Assembly (NCBI GenBank): GCA_963752045.1 | Contig: CAVVWN010000008.1 | Coordinates: forward strand, 1,178,001-1,242,000 | DNA from: DATKDF01 sp963752045 | Lineage (GTDB): Bacteria > Acidobacteriota > Vicinamibacteria > Vicinamibacterales > SCN-69-37 | Reading direction: 5' to 3' | Length of the DNA stretch: 64,000 nucleotides | In this document: piece by piece, positions 48,059 through 59,450 of the stretch | Layout: each line of letters starts with the position of its first letter | Numbering within the stretch: position 1 is the first letter of the stretch | Program-made: the position numbers and the translations under genes | The notes under the pieces: model-generated | Told to the model about the DNA's origin: nothing | Seen by the model: the letters and a program-made list of their open reading frames with translations, nothing else | Databases searched by the model: none

Positions 48059-51000
48059 ATGACACCGGCGGCCAAGGTCGGACTTGTGCTGGCCGGCGGC
48101 GCGCTCGTCGGCGCAGCCGCCTTGTACGACGGTGAATCCACGGCGCCCGGGCCGGCCCCGAGCGCACCGGCTTCGGTCACGGTGGAAGCCGCACCTCGCG
48201 AGCTCGACGAGGGCGAGCTCGTCGAGCTCGCGGCCAGGGTCACCGAAGCCGGGGAGGACGGCTTCGCCTTTCACGAATATCGGTGGGACTTTGGAGACGG
48301 ATCGCCGGGCAGCCAGGGCACCGAGCTGTCCGACGTCCGTCACCGGTTCGCCGACGACGGATCGTACCGTGTCGCCGTGCGGGTCGGCAATGACGAGGCC
48401 AGCGTTTCGGTGCGCGTGCGCAACGTGGCGCCCACCATCCGGCGCCTGGAGACGCTCGTGTCACCTCGTCCGGGCGATCCCATTGCCTTCGACGTCACGG
48501 CGACCGATCCTGGCTTGCGCGACGAACTGTCCTACCACTGGAGCTTCGGCGATGGAACCGAGCAACAGGGGACGTCATCGAGCGTCAGCCATCGGTACGA
48601 CACGGCCGGCTTCTACACGGCAGAGGTCGTGGTAGACGACGGCGACGGTGGCGTGGACCGGGCCTCGATTCAGGTGCTCGCACATGCACCCTTCGGCGCG
48701 AGCCTCTCTGGCGAGGTGAATGCCACCATCGTGGGTGGTGGCAACGACCGCCCGCGCGCGATGCTGCAGTATCAACAGCCGTTGAGAACGCCCGACGTCA
48801 GCCTGTTCTCCGATGCCACGACGACGACAGGAGCGGTCGCGAATCGGGATGGATGCTTCCTGACCATCCAGATGGCAACGGGAGAGTCCGATCGGAGGCA
48901 TGTGTTTGCCATCGGTGTCGAGGTGCGCGACGGCGACCTCCTTCCCGGCGGGTACCCGGTCGTTCCGACTTCCAACATCTGGCCCGCGTGCGACACACCG
49001 GGCATGCGCTGTCCGGTGCGACATGGTTTCGTGAACGGTTCCGCCACTATCACGCGCGTTGGCCCTGATGGCGTGGAGGGGCACGCCGACCTGAGCACTG
49101 AGTTCAGCCCCGGCGCCCAGACGAGGATGACCGCGACCTTCGCGACCGGCCCCGTGTTCCAGGAGGACGGTCGCTGCGCGATCGACACCGACGTCGAGAC
49201 CTTCGACATCGCCGCTCGCAGGCCGGCCGCCGACGCGCAGAACGTCAGGCTCCTGGATCCGGGCATCGAGGTCACCTTCACGCATCCGGTGAGCTCGTCC
49301 ACGATCGCCGGTAACGTCCGCCTGGAGTACGGCCGACCGAACGGCGGATCCTCCCTGTCGCCCCTGGACTACCAGGCTGTTCCGGGAACGTGGGAGCTGG
49401 TTCCGGGTGACGACCATTCGATCCGATTCGTGCCCCAGGCTCGCCTCCTCGACGGGGTCATTCACTGTCTGAGGGTCCGCACAGGTCGAGATGGCCTCCG
49501 GGGAAGGCGTGGGGAGGTGCTCGTCGCCGCCGTGGCGGATTGGGCCGATCGGAATCGTCCGGCGTGCGATGCCAGCCGACCCTGGGAGGCTTCCCGCGAA
49601 TGGGCGTTCTCGACGCTGGTCGAGCTCGAGAGCGCCAACCTGCACGTCTACCAGTCATCCCTGGTGCTTCCGCTGGATCCGAACGCGGCTCCCAGCTCCT
49701 GGCTCGTCGCAGGCAAGCCCAGTGTCGCCCGGGTGTACCCGCACTGGACGGCAAAGGGGGACCAGGGCGCGAATGGCGTCCATCCGTTCAGCCAGGTCAC
49801 GTCGTTCCCGGCACGGGTCTCGGTCCGGATTGGCGAGCGCGCGATCACGGCGCCGCGACGAACCGACATCCGACGACCGGACCAGTTCGACGGCGACGAC
49901 CGGAAGCACGCGCGAAACTCGGTCAACCTGTTCGGCTGGCGCCCGGCTTCCCAACGCGGACGCGCGGACCTGCATGCGGTCATTGAGGCAATCGACGAGA
50001 CCGGTGAGACCGTGCAGACGTTCAAGAGCGCCGTGCAGCGCCTGCCCTACTGGCACGATTCTCCGGTGCTTTCATTCGATTATCACTTTCTCAGGGTGAA
50101 TGGTTGCGCAGGTCCGTTGCTCGAGGTACCTGCGAGGACTGGCGCGAGGGCATCCCGCCCTCAGCGCGTGGGGTCGGTCATGCGCTGGCCGCCGACGGCG
50201 CCGTCTTCATCACCCAGAACTTCCCCGTGGTCGAGACAAGGGGGCGCGCGATGGAGGACCTGCGCGTCTCTGAGCCCGTGCAGATCGTGGACATGGGGCT
50301 GTGCAAGGGCGAACCTGCTTGGGACGGCTTCTACTGCTACAACCCCGGAATGCCCCGCCAGGAGTCCGTCCACCAGCATGTCGGCCGGCAGTTCTATGAG
50401 GCTGCCGGCAACTCGTCGGCAGACGTCATCCTCGGCATCGTTCCGCCGGGCTTTGCGACCCATTGGCTCGGGCTCGCGACGACGGTGCCCGAGGACGACC
50501 TGAAACGCATCGCGCAGGCGCTGGGCCTTGGGGACGGCACTGACAGGCCGAAGCGCTTTATCCTGGCGGAGCTCACCTCGCTCAACTCCGCCGGCCTCGC
50601 GCACGAGTTCGGCCACTTCTTCGAGTTCTCCCACTGCCCGGACAATCCACGCGTGCTGGGTCCCGACGGCGAGGATTGCCGCCCGCCACGAATCGTCGGA
50701 TTCAGGCTGAGCCCTTCCGGTGCGCGAGGATTCAACAAGCACGACGCGGAGGGCAACCAGGAGGCAGATGACCTCCTGCCCCTGATGCACTACGCCCAGC
50801 ACGCGGTGCCACGCACCTTCATCAGCGTGACGACCTTTGGCGAGCTGTTCGATCGCATCTCCACCGTCAGGCGACGGCAGGGCACGGCCGCGCTGCCCGT
50901 CGGCCGGCAGAGGCTCTGGCCCGCACTCGCCGGCTTGTTCTTCCCGAAGCCGGTCCTCGCACAGTCGGCTGCTGCCGCTGCAGGCCGCGTCATCGTGCGC

Positions 51001-51925
51001 GGTTCGGTGCAGGACGGCCGCGCGGTGCTGCATTCGCGTTCAGCATCAACCCGATGTCGATCCCGCGCCGGCCACGTCGGGCCGCATGTCGCTCGAGCTT
51101 GTCGACGCGGCCGGTCGGATACTGAGCACGGCATCATTCGATCCGGTCGCCGCAGATCGGTGGCACGGAGGGCCGGCGGGATCGGCGGCCTTCTCGCTCG
51201 AGACCGCCGCTCCGATCGGACTCCACACCGTCCGTGTGACAGGGCCGAACGGCGAGACCGATCAGCGCAGCCGGAGCGCCCGTCCGCCGACAATTCGTGC
51301 GGAGGTGCGTTCGTTTGGGCAGCCGCCGGTCCGAACGCTGCACTGGTTGACTGATGATCCGGATGGAGATGATGTCCGCGTCGACGTCTACCTCCGGGCG
51401 GACGGGGAGGGTCCCTGGCGTGGCGTCGCGATTGACACTACCCGGACAGACCTCCTCCTCGATGACTTCACGCTGCCGACCGGCGGTCGCGTGACGGCAC
51501 GCCTGGTTGCCTCAGATGGCTTCAACACGGCGTCGACTGAAGTCGAACTGGGGGCGGGCGCCCCGTTGACCGTTCTCGCGACCCTTCCTGCGGACGGCGC
51601 CGAGGACGTCCCGATTTCGACCGACATCCTGGTCGTGCTATCGGCACCGCTCCGCCTGGAGGGGAATGCGGGCGCCGGCCAACTCGACCCGGAGCAACTG
51701 CGTATGGCCGGTCCGGATGGTCACGTGGTCTTTGCGGATCTGCAATACCGGAATGGACGTCTCCTCCTCACACCCATACAGCCGCTGCGGCCAGGCACTC
51801 GCTACACCGTCACCCTTGCGCCGGGTCTGGAGGACACGTGGAGCGGACGACCGTCGACCGCCGTCACGTGGAGCTTCGTGACGGCGTCGGTGCCAGCCGC
51901 GACCGGAGCCACCGGGTCCAGGTGA
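48059..51925 (+). pseudogene. Large exported PKD / metalloprotease-like / Ig-like protein, two compensating frame breaks
   Basis: Once joined, about 1288 residues. The N-terminal helix (VGLVLAGGALVGAAALY) is followed by two PKD domains (YRWDFGDGS and YHWSFGDGTEQ) and an Ig-like region (IEVTFTHPVSSSTIAGNVRL). A middle region contains a zinc-peptidase motif LAHEFGHFFEFSHC (codons near 50600-50640). A C-terminal Big_5/SbsA-like domain follows (LPADGAEDVPISTDILVVL, then RPGTRYTVTLAPGLEDTWSG). The frame shifts near 50098-50135 (one base short) and returns near 51025-51045 (one base extra), so the net frame is restored. No stop interrupts the stitched path. It lies 20 nt after the OmpA-like gene and is the last gene of the operon. 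It is probably a surface adhesin/protease; activity is unproven. Confidence 0.7.
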
Positions 51926-51993
51926 CCGAGGCCGCAGAGGCGGCCGCGCCCGATCTGCGGTCGCCGTCTCCCGACAACGCGCGGATTTGGGGG

Positions 51994-54724
51994 CTACTGC
52001 TCCCGGAGCAGCGTGACCGGATTGACGCGCATCGCCCGGGTGGCCGGCAGCCACGATGAGAGGACGGCCGTGCCGACCAGCAACAGGAGGACCATTCCGA
52101 TCGAGATCGGGTCGGCGGGATCGACCTCGTACAGCAGCGTCCGCATGACGCGCACCAGGGCCAGAGCCAGGCCGGTACCGAGATGAGCCCGGCACCAGTC
52201 AGGATGAGGCCGCTTCTGAGCACCAGGCGGAAGATCTCCTCGGGTCTGGCGCCGATCGCCATCCGGATTCCGATTTCCCGGAGGCGCTGCGAGACCAGAA
52301 ACGACAGCACGCCATAGATGCCGGCGGCGGCCAGCACGAGCGCCAGGCTCGCGAACACGCTCATCAGGAACATCACGACCCGCGGCCGTGCGACGGCGTC
52401 GATGAAGTTCGCGTCCACGGTCTTGATTTCCCAGATGACCACGCGCGGGTCCACCTCGTGCACGGTCTGACGTGCCCGATCGACGACCGCCTCGGGGTCG
52501 GCCGCCCGGATGACGAACGTGCGATACGCGCCGATCGCCTGCGTGGCGTCGACCCCGGACGGATCGTACGGCGAATCGTCGGGCGCCGTCCGCAGCGGCT
52601 GGTACCACTCGAAGGATCCGCCGGCGTCGTCCATGCCGAGTTGCCTGACTTCGCCCGCCACGCCAATCACGGTTCGCCAGCGGCTGCTGCCGGTGAATCG
52701 AAACCGCCTCCGACCGGGGACGCGGACGGCCAGAACTTCGCCGCCATGCTCTCACTGATGATCACCGAGTCGCGTGATTCGGCTGCCGAAAAGGTCCGCC
52801 CGGTTCGCAACGGGATTCCGGTCGTCTGGAAGTAGTCGGGCCACACGCGGTAGATGGGGAAGATCTGGTCCCTGGCCTGCTCGTCCGGCGCGTGCTCGAA
52901 CTCGATCGTGCCGAACGTAATCATGGATGAATCGGGGGGAATGCCGCCGGCCGTTGTCCGTTCGACACCGGGCACTCGATCCAGAGCCGCGATCAGATCC
53001 TCCGAGAAACGGTCCTGCAGCCTGGGATCGCCGTAGGCGTTCGTCGGGAGGCCGACGCGCAGGGCGACCAGTTGGCTGGAGTCGAAGCCGCGGTCCACGC
53101 CCTGCAGTTTGACGAAGCTCCGAGCCATGAGTGCCGCCCCGACGAGCAGGACAATGGAGATGGTCACTTCGGCGACGACGAGCACCGACCGGAGCCGTCG
53201 CGATGCGCGCGATCCGACCGTCGAACGCGAATCCGTGCGCAGGAGGTCGGCGACCGTCGCCCGCGACGCAATGAGCGCGGGAGGCAGCCCGAACATGAAT
53301 ACGGTCGCCAGACCCGTGACGGCGGTGAACAGCAGCGCCCGGGTGTCGAGGTTCACCTCGTTCAGGCTCTCCATGAACATCGACGCCGGCAGCAGGCCCG
53401 TGGCCGCGCCCAGCAGCAGATGAGCGGCGAGCAGACCAAGTCCGACACCGATCAGGCCCAGCACGGCGTTCTCCACGAGCGTCTCGCGAATCAGATCCCG
53501 GCGAGAGGCGCCGAGCGCCGTCCGTACCGCGAGGTCGCGAGCGCGGACCAGGGCCCGTGAGAGCGCGAGGTTCGCCACGTTGGCACAGACAATCAGCAGC
53601 AGAAACAGCGCCGCGCCACCGAGCACGAGCATCGAGTCGACGAGCGACTGATTGCCGGCTTCGCTCATGTAGTGCACGCTCGCCGTCATGCCTTCGCGAC
53701 CGCCGGTGGCCTCGAGAATCCTCCCGCCGCGAATCTCGACCTGTTCGTCCAGTTGCGCCCGCGTGACGCCGGGTGCGACCCGCGCAAACGGCACCATCTG
53801 GAGCCGACCGGTCATCCGCGTGGCCGGCGGCTGTTCGAGGTCGAGCGGCAGCCAAAAATCCTGACCGCTGTTGGGAAACCGGAACGACGCGGGCATCATG
53901 CCGACCACCGTGTGCGGGCGGTCGTTGATCGTCAGCGTCCTGCCGACCGGGTCCGGCGCGGACGCCAGCTCGCCGCGCCAGAACCGCTCGCTGATCACCA
54001 CGAGCGCATCGGATCCGTCGCGCCCGTCACCCTCCACGAACAGGCGGCCGGCACTCGGTGCGACGCCGAGCAGGCTCAACAGGCCGGGGGTCACGAAGGC
54101 GCCAGAGATCATCTCCGCACCTCGTGGCCCTTGCCAGATCACCGACTCGGTCATGTGCGCTTCCAGGCGATCGAACAGATCGCTCTGCTGCTGCCACTGC
54201 AGAACCCGTTCGCGTGGGTGTGTGGAGAACAGCACCGCCTCGGCCTTGTTCCAGATCCCGACGAAGCGGTCGGCTTGGACGAACGGCAGCGGCCGGAAGA
54301 TTAGCGAGTCGAGCACCGTGAACGCGGCGGTCGTCAGGCCGATGCCGAGCGCCAGCGTCAGGATGGCAATGCCGGCCTGCATCCGGCTGGCCAGCAGACC
54401 TCGGACACCCAATCGAACATCCTGTGCCAGCGTGCGAAACATGGTCGACAACCTCCCTGATGAGTGTGCGTGGCGTGGCGGCAGGCTCATCGGCGCACGG
54501 CTCCCGAGTCGTGCCCGCAGCGCCGTCCGAGCGAGGTCGATCAGTTCGACCAGTCCCTGTCCGAGAAGACCCCGAAGCCCGTGACGCCGGTAGGCGTTCT
54601 GGCAGACCTCGCGGTAGGTGATCTGGAGTTCCTCACCGAACTGCCTGCGGAATGGCTCTGGGGCCAGCCGCAGCATCGCGCGGCCGCCGAACTCGAAGAC
54701 CGTGAGCGGATGCGAGCGCGACAT
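51994..54724 (-). pseudogene. ADOP-type ABC permease (duplicated MacB/FtsX), two frame breaks
   Basis: From ATG 54724, a cytoplasmic permease-prefix region (about 1-90) is followed by helix 1 (AGIAILTLALGIGLTTAAFT), a MacB periplasmic domain and a first FtsX block (LVRARDLAVRTALGASRRDL). A second periplasmic domain and a second FtsX block (LREIGIRMAIGARPEEIFRL) complete the architecture, ending in TRAMRVNPVTLLREQ. Frame changes are needed near 52685-52700 (SPVGG to RFRFTGSSRWR) and near 52175-52185 (to GTGLALALVRVMR). Joined, it is about 910 residues, normal for this acidobacterial orphan-permease family. No partner ATPase gene is adjacent. The start is 3 nt after padR. Confidence 0.8.
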
Positions 54725-54727
54725 GGC

Positions 54728-55122
54728 TCAGGCTCGCGAGGTTCGACCCAGGACGTGTCTCTGCCTGGCCTCGAAGACCAGTGCTTCGAGCCGCCGTGCC
54801 TCTGCCTCCAGCACCTCGCGCCCGAACTCGGTCAGCCGGTAGTAGCGCCGCCGCTCGTCGTGTCGGGCTGGCCGCTCCTGGGCTCGCCGCTCGGGCGGCG
54901 ATGACGGCTCGATGAGCGCCTCGTCCATCAGCCGCTGGAGCAGGGTGTAGAGCGTGCCGGTCCTCAGGACGATCAGCCCGTCAGTTCGGGCATCGACCTC
55001 CCGGATGATGCCGTAGCCATGTCGGTCCTCTTGGCCGCCAGCAGGACGTGAAAGGCCAGCGGCGTGAGGGGCAGGAGAGCGCGTGAATGGGGGGCGAGTG
55101 GCTCAACGGAATCTCCGTCCAT
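54728..55122 (-). pseudogene. PadR-family transcriptional regulator, one frame break
   Basis: From ATG 55122 the first frame gives ALLPLTPLAFHVLLAA, the start of the PadR winged helix. After a break near 55035-55048 the next frame gives RHGYGIIREVDARTDG, LRTGTLYTLLQRLMDEALIE and RRRYYRLTEFGREVLEAEAR, the rest of the HTH wing and the C-terminal helix. Joined, it is about 131 residues, normal for PadR-s1. PadR genes directly ahead of ADOP permeases are a recurring acidobacterial pair, so it most likely represses itself and the permease through the inverted repeat just upstream. No Shine-Dalgarno precedes the ATG. Confidence 0.8.
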
Positions 55123-55128
55123 ATGTGA

Positions 55129-55161
55129 TCATAAATGCGTAGAAAGGCAATGCATTTATGA
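55129..55161. promoter_or_regulatory. Perfect 10-bp inverted repeat, putative PadR operator
   Basis: TCATAAATGC (55129-55138) and GCATTTATGA (55152-55161) are exact reverse complements separated by 13 bp, an AT-rich island in GC-rich DNA. It ends 7 bp before the padR ATG. On the minus strand TATGAT (55133-55128) lies inside the proximal half-site at -10 distance from the ATG, so binding would cover the promoter. PadR proteins usually bind AT-rich dyads of this size next to their own gene. Confidence 0.65.
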
Positions 55162-55207
55162 CAGGGTAATTTCGAGGGCGCGCCGACGTCTGTGCTCGCC
55201 GCAGACA

Positions 55208-55243
55208 CGAAGGGCCGCACGACCGAGGTCGCGCGGCCCTTCG
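55208..55243. terminator. Strong hairpin downstream of the Oar-like receptor gene
   Basis: CGAAGGGCCGC (55208-55218) pairs perfectly with GCGGCCCTTCG (55233-55243). The intervening 14 nt contain a further CGACC/GGTCG stem, giving about 16 paired bases interrupted by one mismatch. It starts 24 bp past the receptor stop on the minus strand. There is no T-tract, so termination may be hairpin-only. Confidence 0.6.
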
Positions 55244-55266
55244 AGGCGGTTGCTGTTGCGGTCAGC

Positions 55267-58200
55267 TCACCAGTTGAACCGGATCATGATTTGGCCGAGC
55301 CGGCCACCCGGGTCGTAGGTGTTGCTGGCGTCGGTGTAGGCGCTCGTGACCTGGAAGATGGTCTCACCCGAGCCTGGGTTGGCCACCGGGTTGAAGTTGA
55401 TGTTGTTGAACAGATTCAGCAGGTCGAACCGAACCTCGACGTTCGTCCGGCCCCTGAGCGGGATGCGCTTTGTCCAGCCGACGTCGAACCGTACGAAGTA
55501 CGGCGCCCGGAGGAGCAGGGTTGGCGGCGCACAATCGCCGTCACGGAGCTCGATGCAGGTGGCGCTGTTCGACGGCGCGATGTAGCGGCCCTCTGGAACA
55601 CCGAGGGCGCCGTAGCCTGAGGGGTCCGACGGACTGAGGTTGTAGGCCCGCCGCGTGTTCAGGATGATGTCGTCCGGGAGCATCTTGACGATCGGCGGCC
55701 CGGATTGAGCGGGTGCATCCGTGATGCGGTAGAAATACTCCGCCTGCAGGTCCTCGGCCGTCAGCTCAGCGTTCGGGCCTGGACACGGCCCGTGCCCATG
55801 AAGGACCAGCCGCCGATGATCGCGTTGAGCCAGGGCGCCATGCCGGAGCCGAAGCGCTCGCCGTGGCCCACCGGAATGATCGAGTCCCACTGGCCCTTGA
55901 ACGCGTGACGCACGTTGGCCGTCGGATACATCTCCCGGCCGTATCGGAAGCCGAGGAAGGCCGAGCCGCCTTCCCGGGCGTACTGGTAGCTGCCGCTCAC
56001 CTGAAGCCCGCGTGACATGCGCCGTCGCAGCTCGATCTGCAGGGCGTGGTAGTCGCTGAACGCGCCGCTGTCGCGCACGTTGACGTCGTCGATGTCCGGA
56101 TTGACCACGAAGAAGTTGGCCGGCAGGCCGGCCGCCAGCGCGTTGTTGCGCCTGGTCGAGTTGTTGTCGAGGTCGCTCGCCGAATTGAACGGCTCGGGCC
56201 TGTACGAACACCATGTCCTGCGTCAGACTGGTGCTGCGCCAGTTCGAGCCGCTATACGACGCCGGGTTGGTCGCAGTGGTCCGTCCGTTGATGTAGGCGA
56301 GGTAGATCGGCAGGGGGTTGGTGCCGTGCCCGGGCCGAAGTAGGCGAAGCTGCCGGCCCGGCTGCCGCCGGCGGCGTTGTTCGCCTGGAGGTTCTGGACG
56401 GCGAGGAGGAACTCGTCGTAGAACCCGTTGCCCAGGATGTCGATCTCGTTGTAATTGAGCGTCGACCACTGGTTGACGCCACGGGTGCCGACGTAACGGA
56501 TCTCCATCGCGGTGTTGCGCGTGATCGACCGCTGGAACCCGAGCGTCCATGTGCGCGCCGAGCCAATCTCGATGTCGGGTGCGAAGCGTGACAGGTCGTC
56601 GGCCCGGCCGGCCCGCACGCCAATCGGGTAGGACGGGGTCGGGTCGAACGGCTCGCCGTAGATGCGGTCCCGCTGGCTGAAGAGAATCGGCCACTCCTCG
56701 CCGGGCAGGACCAGGTTGCCGATCGACGCGGTCCGCGACAGCGAGATGGTGCTGCCGGGGTTGGTGCCGTAGACGCCGGTGATCGACCCCAGCCCCTGCC
56801 GCTCGAACGACTCCGAGTAGCCGGCACGGAGTGTGGCCTGCTCGGGGTCGCCGAGCAGCGTGCGGAGCCAGCCCTGTTCGACGTTCGGCCGCCAGGCGAC
56901 GCCGATCGACGGCGCGAAGTTGTCCCAGTCGGTGTTGTAGCCCTTCACGCCACTCGAATACTGGATGAATTCCGGGACATTGCCCGAATCGGTGCCGGGG
57001 CTGTAGAAGTTGCACTTGCTGTACAGCCCGCCGTCTCCCAGCCCGGACATGCCGCAGACCGATTCCATCGTCACGGTGCTCATCGTGTCGTTGACGGTGA
57101 CGAAGGGGGTCTGCAGGTCCCAGCTGTACGCCGTAGTTGATCGTGAGCGTCGGCGTCGCGCGCCAGGAGTCCTGGAAGAAGGCGGAGAAGACCTGCAGGT
57201 AGCCTTCACGCCGCCGGGGCCCCTGCGCGACGTACTGATTGGACGCGGGGTCGAGCGCGGCCTGGCCGCCAATTGAGCTCACGCGGCCGGTCAGCATCGC
57301 GTAGACCGCGCGGGCGTTGTTGAGCTGGGTCGTCGACGCACCCGGGAAGTTGGCCGGCGTGAACATGAAGTCAGCGGGGTCCTCATTCGAGTTGAACCCC
57401 AGCGCGACGGTCGGGACGACCTGCTGGGCGTTCTCCCACGCGCTCGATTTGATGTAGCTGCCGCCGAAGCTCAGGCTGTGCGTGCCCTTCTGCCAGGTCA
57501 CAGTCTCGTCGATGCTCGTCGCCGGGGCCGCGCGCCAGCTCGGGCTCGTCGTCGTATACCACTCCGTTGCGAGGCCGGAGAGGTCCAGCGCGTAGCCGTC
57601 CATGTCCCCGAATGCGTCGCCGATACTCGGATCGTCCGGCTGGCCGAACCGGGAGCCGCCGGTCCAGCGGGCTGTCAAGCCGAGCCGCAACTCGTTGACC
57701 ATGTTGGACCCCAGCGTCGAGCGGAGGGTGGCCGAATAGAGCGGTCGCGTTGACCGGAAGACGCGGTAGTTGGGCGCGCCCGGGAAGCGGGCATCGGCGC
57801 CGTTGAGGTAGTCCGGGTCGCGCATGGCCCAGATGGCCTGGCCCGACCCGCTGAGCCGGTGATTCTCGGTGATGTTGAGGTCGATCCGGACCGTCGGCTG
57901 ATGTTCGGTCAAGACGCCCGGGCTCTGCCACTCATAGCTGTTGCGGAGCGGGTCCGTCGTGGCACCTCACGGCACCGGTGGTGGTGAGCGAGTTCCTGAT
58001 GCTGTTGAGCGTGCGCAGCGCCACCGGATCGATCGCGGTGATCTGGCCGTTGGCGGCGGCCAACTGGAGGACGTTCACGCGGCGGGTGTCACCGCTGACG
58101 GCAGTACGGGAACCAGCCGTCGAGGACCTCGTCGGCAAACGTCGTGCGCGTGCGCGTAAAGCTGTTCGGGAAGCGCAGGTGCTCGTAGTGCACGAAGAAG

Positions 58201-59090
58201 AAGGCCTTGTTGGCGACGATGGGACCGCCGAACCGGGCGCCGAACTGGTGCAGGCGGATCTCGTTGGGCAGCCCGGCGTTCTCGTTGAACCAGTAGTTCG
58301 TGTTCATCGCCGGGTTGCGGTAGGACTGGTACGCGCTCCCAGTGTATTGATTGGTGCCCGAGCGGGTGACGAAGTTGATCGAGACGGCGCCGCTGCCGCC
58401 CTGGTTGGCGCCCGAGGCGGCCGTCGTGACGGTGACGGCCTCGACGGCGTCCTGCCGCGGGTACACCGAGGCGAAGAAACCATCCGTCGTCTTGTTGAAG
58501 TTGTCCTGATTGGTCACACCGTCGAGCGTGATGTAGAGGAACGACTCCGGCAGGCCATTGACTGTCGAGTTGCGATTCGTCGTCGGAGTGTTCACGCCCG
58601 GCAGGAAGATGATGGCGTTGAGTGCGTTGCGGGTGACCGACGGCATGCGGTTGAGCTGATTGGCGTTGAGGGTCGACGAGACCGTCGCCGTCTGCGTATT
58701 GATGCAGCTCGGCGCACTCGCCACGTTGACCGTCTCTTGGAGTTGGCCGAGCTCGAGTTGGACCTTGACGTTGAATGGCTGGCCGGGCTGCAGGCGCACG
58801 TCCGAGACAACGGCGGTCTTGAAGCCGGAGAGCGTGACCGTGACCGCATACGTGCCGGGATTCATGGACGGCAGGGAGAAGACGCCCTGCGCGTTGGTGA
58901 CCGCGGTGAACGAGCCGCCGGCCGCGTCTGTGACGACGACGGTGGCGCCGGGAATGGCGCCGCCGGTCGTGTCGACGACGGTGCCCGTGAGCGACGACAG
59001 GGCGCCGCCGCCCTGCCCGTAGGCAGGGGCCGCGCCCGGGAAGACCAGCCCGGTGACCAGGGCCAGACTGACGAGCCAGGACTTCAGCAT
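55267..59090 (-). pseudogene. Oar-like TonB-dependent receptor with carboxypeptidase-regulatory domain, six frame breaks
   Basis: From ATG 59090 there is a signal peptide (LKSWLVSLALVTGLVFPGA). A CarboxypepD-regulatory/Ig-like domain follows (LTGTVVDTTGGAIPGATVVV), then a plug (LYITLDGVTNQDNFNKTTDG) and a large Oar-type beta-barrel ending in the aromatic QIMIRFNW. The coding path changes frame near 58092-58115, 57955-57968, 57118-57132, 56318-56328, 56195-56203 and 55776-55790. Each time, sequence typical of this family resumes at once (SGDTRRVNVLQLAAANG, TTDPLRNSYEWQ, WDLQTPFVTVNDTM, GTNPLPIYLAYINGR, PEPFNSASDLDNNSTRRNN, GPNAELTAEDLQAEYFY). Joined length is about 1270 residues. TTTGGAGGGTGGAG before the ATG is a good ribosome-binding site. 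Such receptors import large substrates or act as surface-protein translocators; the ligand is unknown. Confidence 0.8.
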
Positions 59091-59450
59091 TGCTCCACCC
59101 TCCAAATGTCGGAAACGTGCCGAAGACGTCCAACGAACCCGCTGTTTTGGGTGTCGGCAAGATACGCCCGCAGAACGTTCGCGACAATACTGAGAGATGG
59201 GTATGTGACGTGGATGCGAGAGGCGTGAAACGGGCGCTGTAAAGGCGCTATGAAAGCAGGATCTATGGCGTGCTATAGATACTGCACCTGGGTATAGGCA
59301 TATCTGTATCCGAGTATGGCTATTACTAGAGGTCGGTATGAGATGGTGAGTCGGCGGCCTCCGAGCGGGAGGAGCGCGGCGGCCATCGATGCCGTCGGTG
59401 GTGGCCGCCACCACGACAACTTCGGTGATGAATGAGGCCTGGCCTGAACG
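59091..59450. other. 360-bp intergenic region upstream of the Oar-like receptor
   Basis: There is no gene here. The part nearest the receptor contains its ribosome-binding site (GGAGGGTGGAG). About 170-250 bp upstream the composition turns AT-richer, with several TATA-like steps (CTATAGATAC, GGTATAGGCATATC, GAGTATGGC), the likely promoter zone. The remaining 120 bp near 59330-59450 follow the stop of the DUF4412-like gene and show no clear structure. Confidence 0.5.

Noticed and set aside
44882..51925. Contractile injection or type VI-like system
   Set aside because: An OmpA-like protein and a large secreted protein are present, but no sheath, tube, baseplate or AAA+ component was found.
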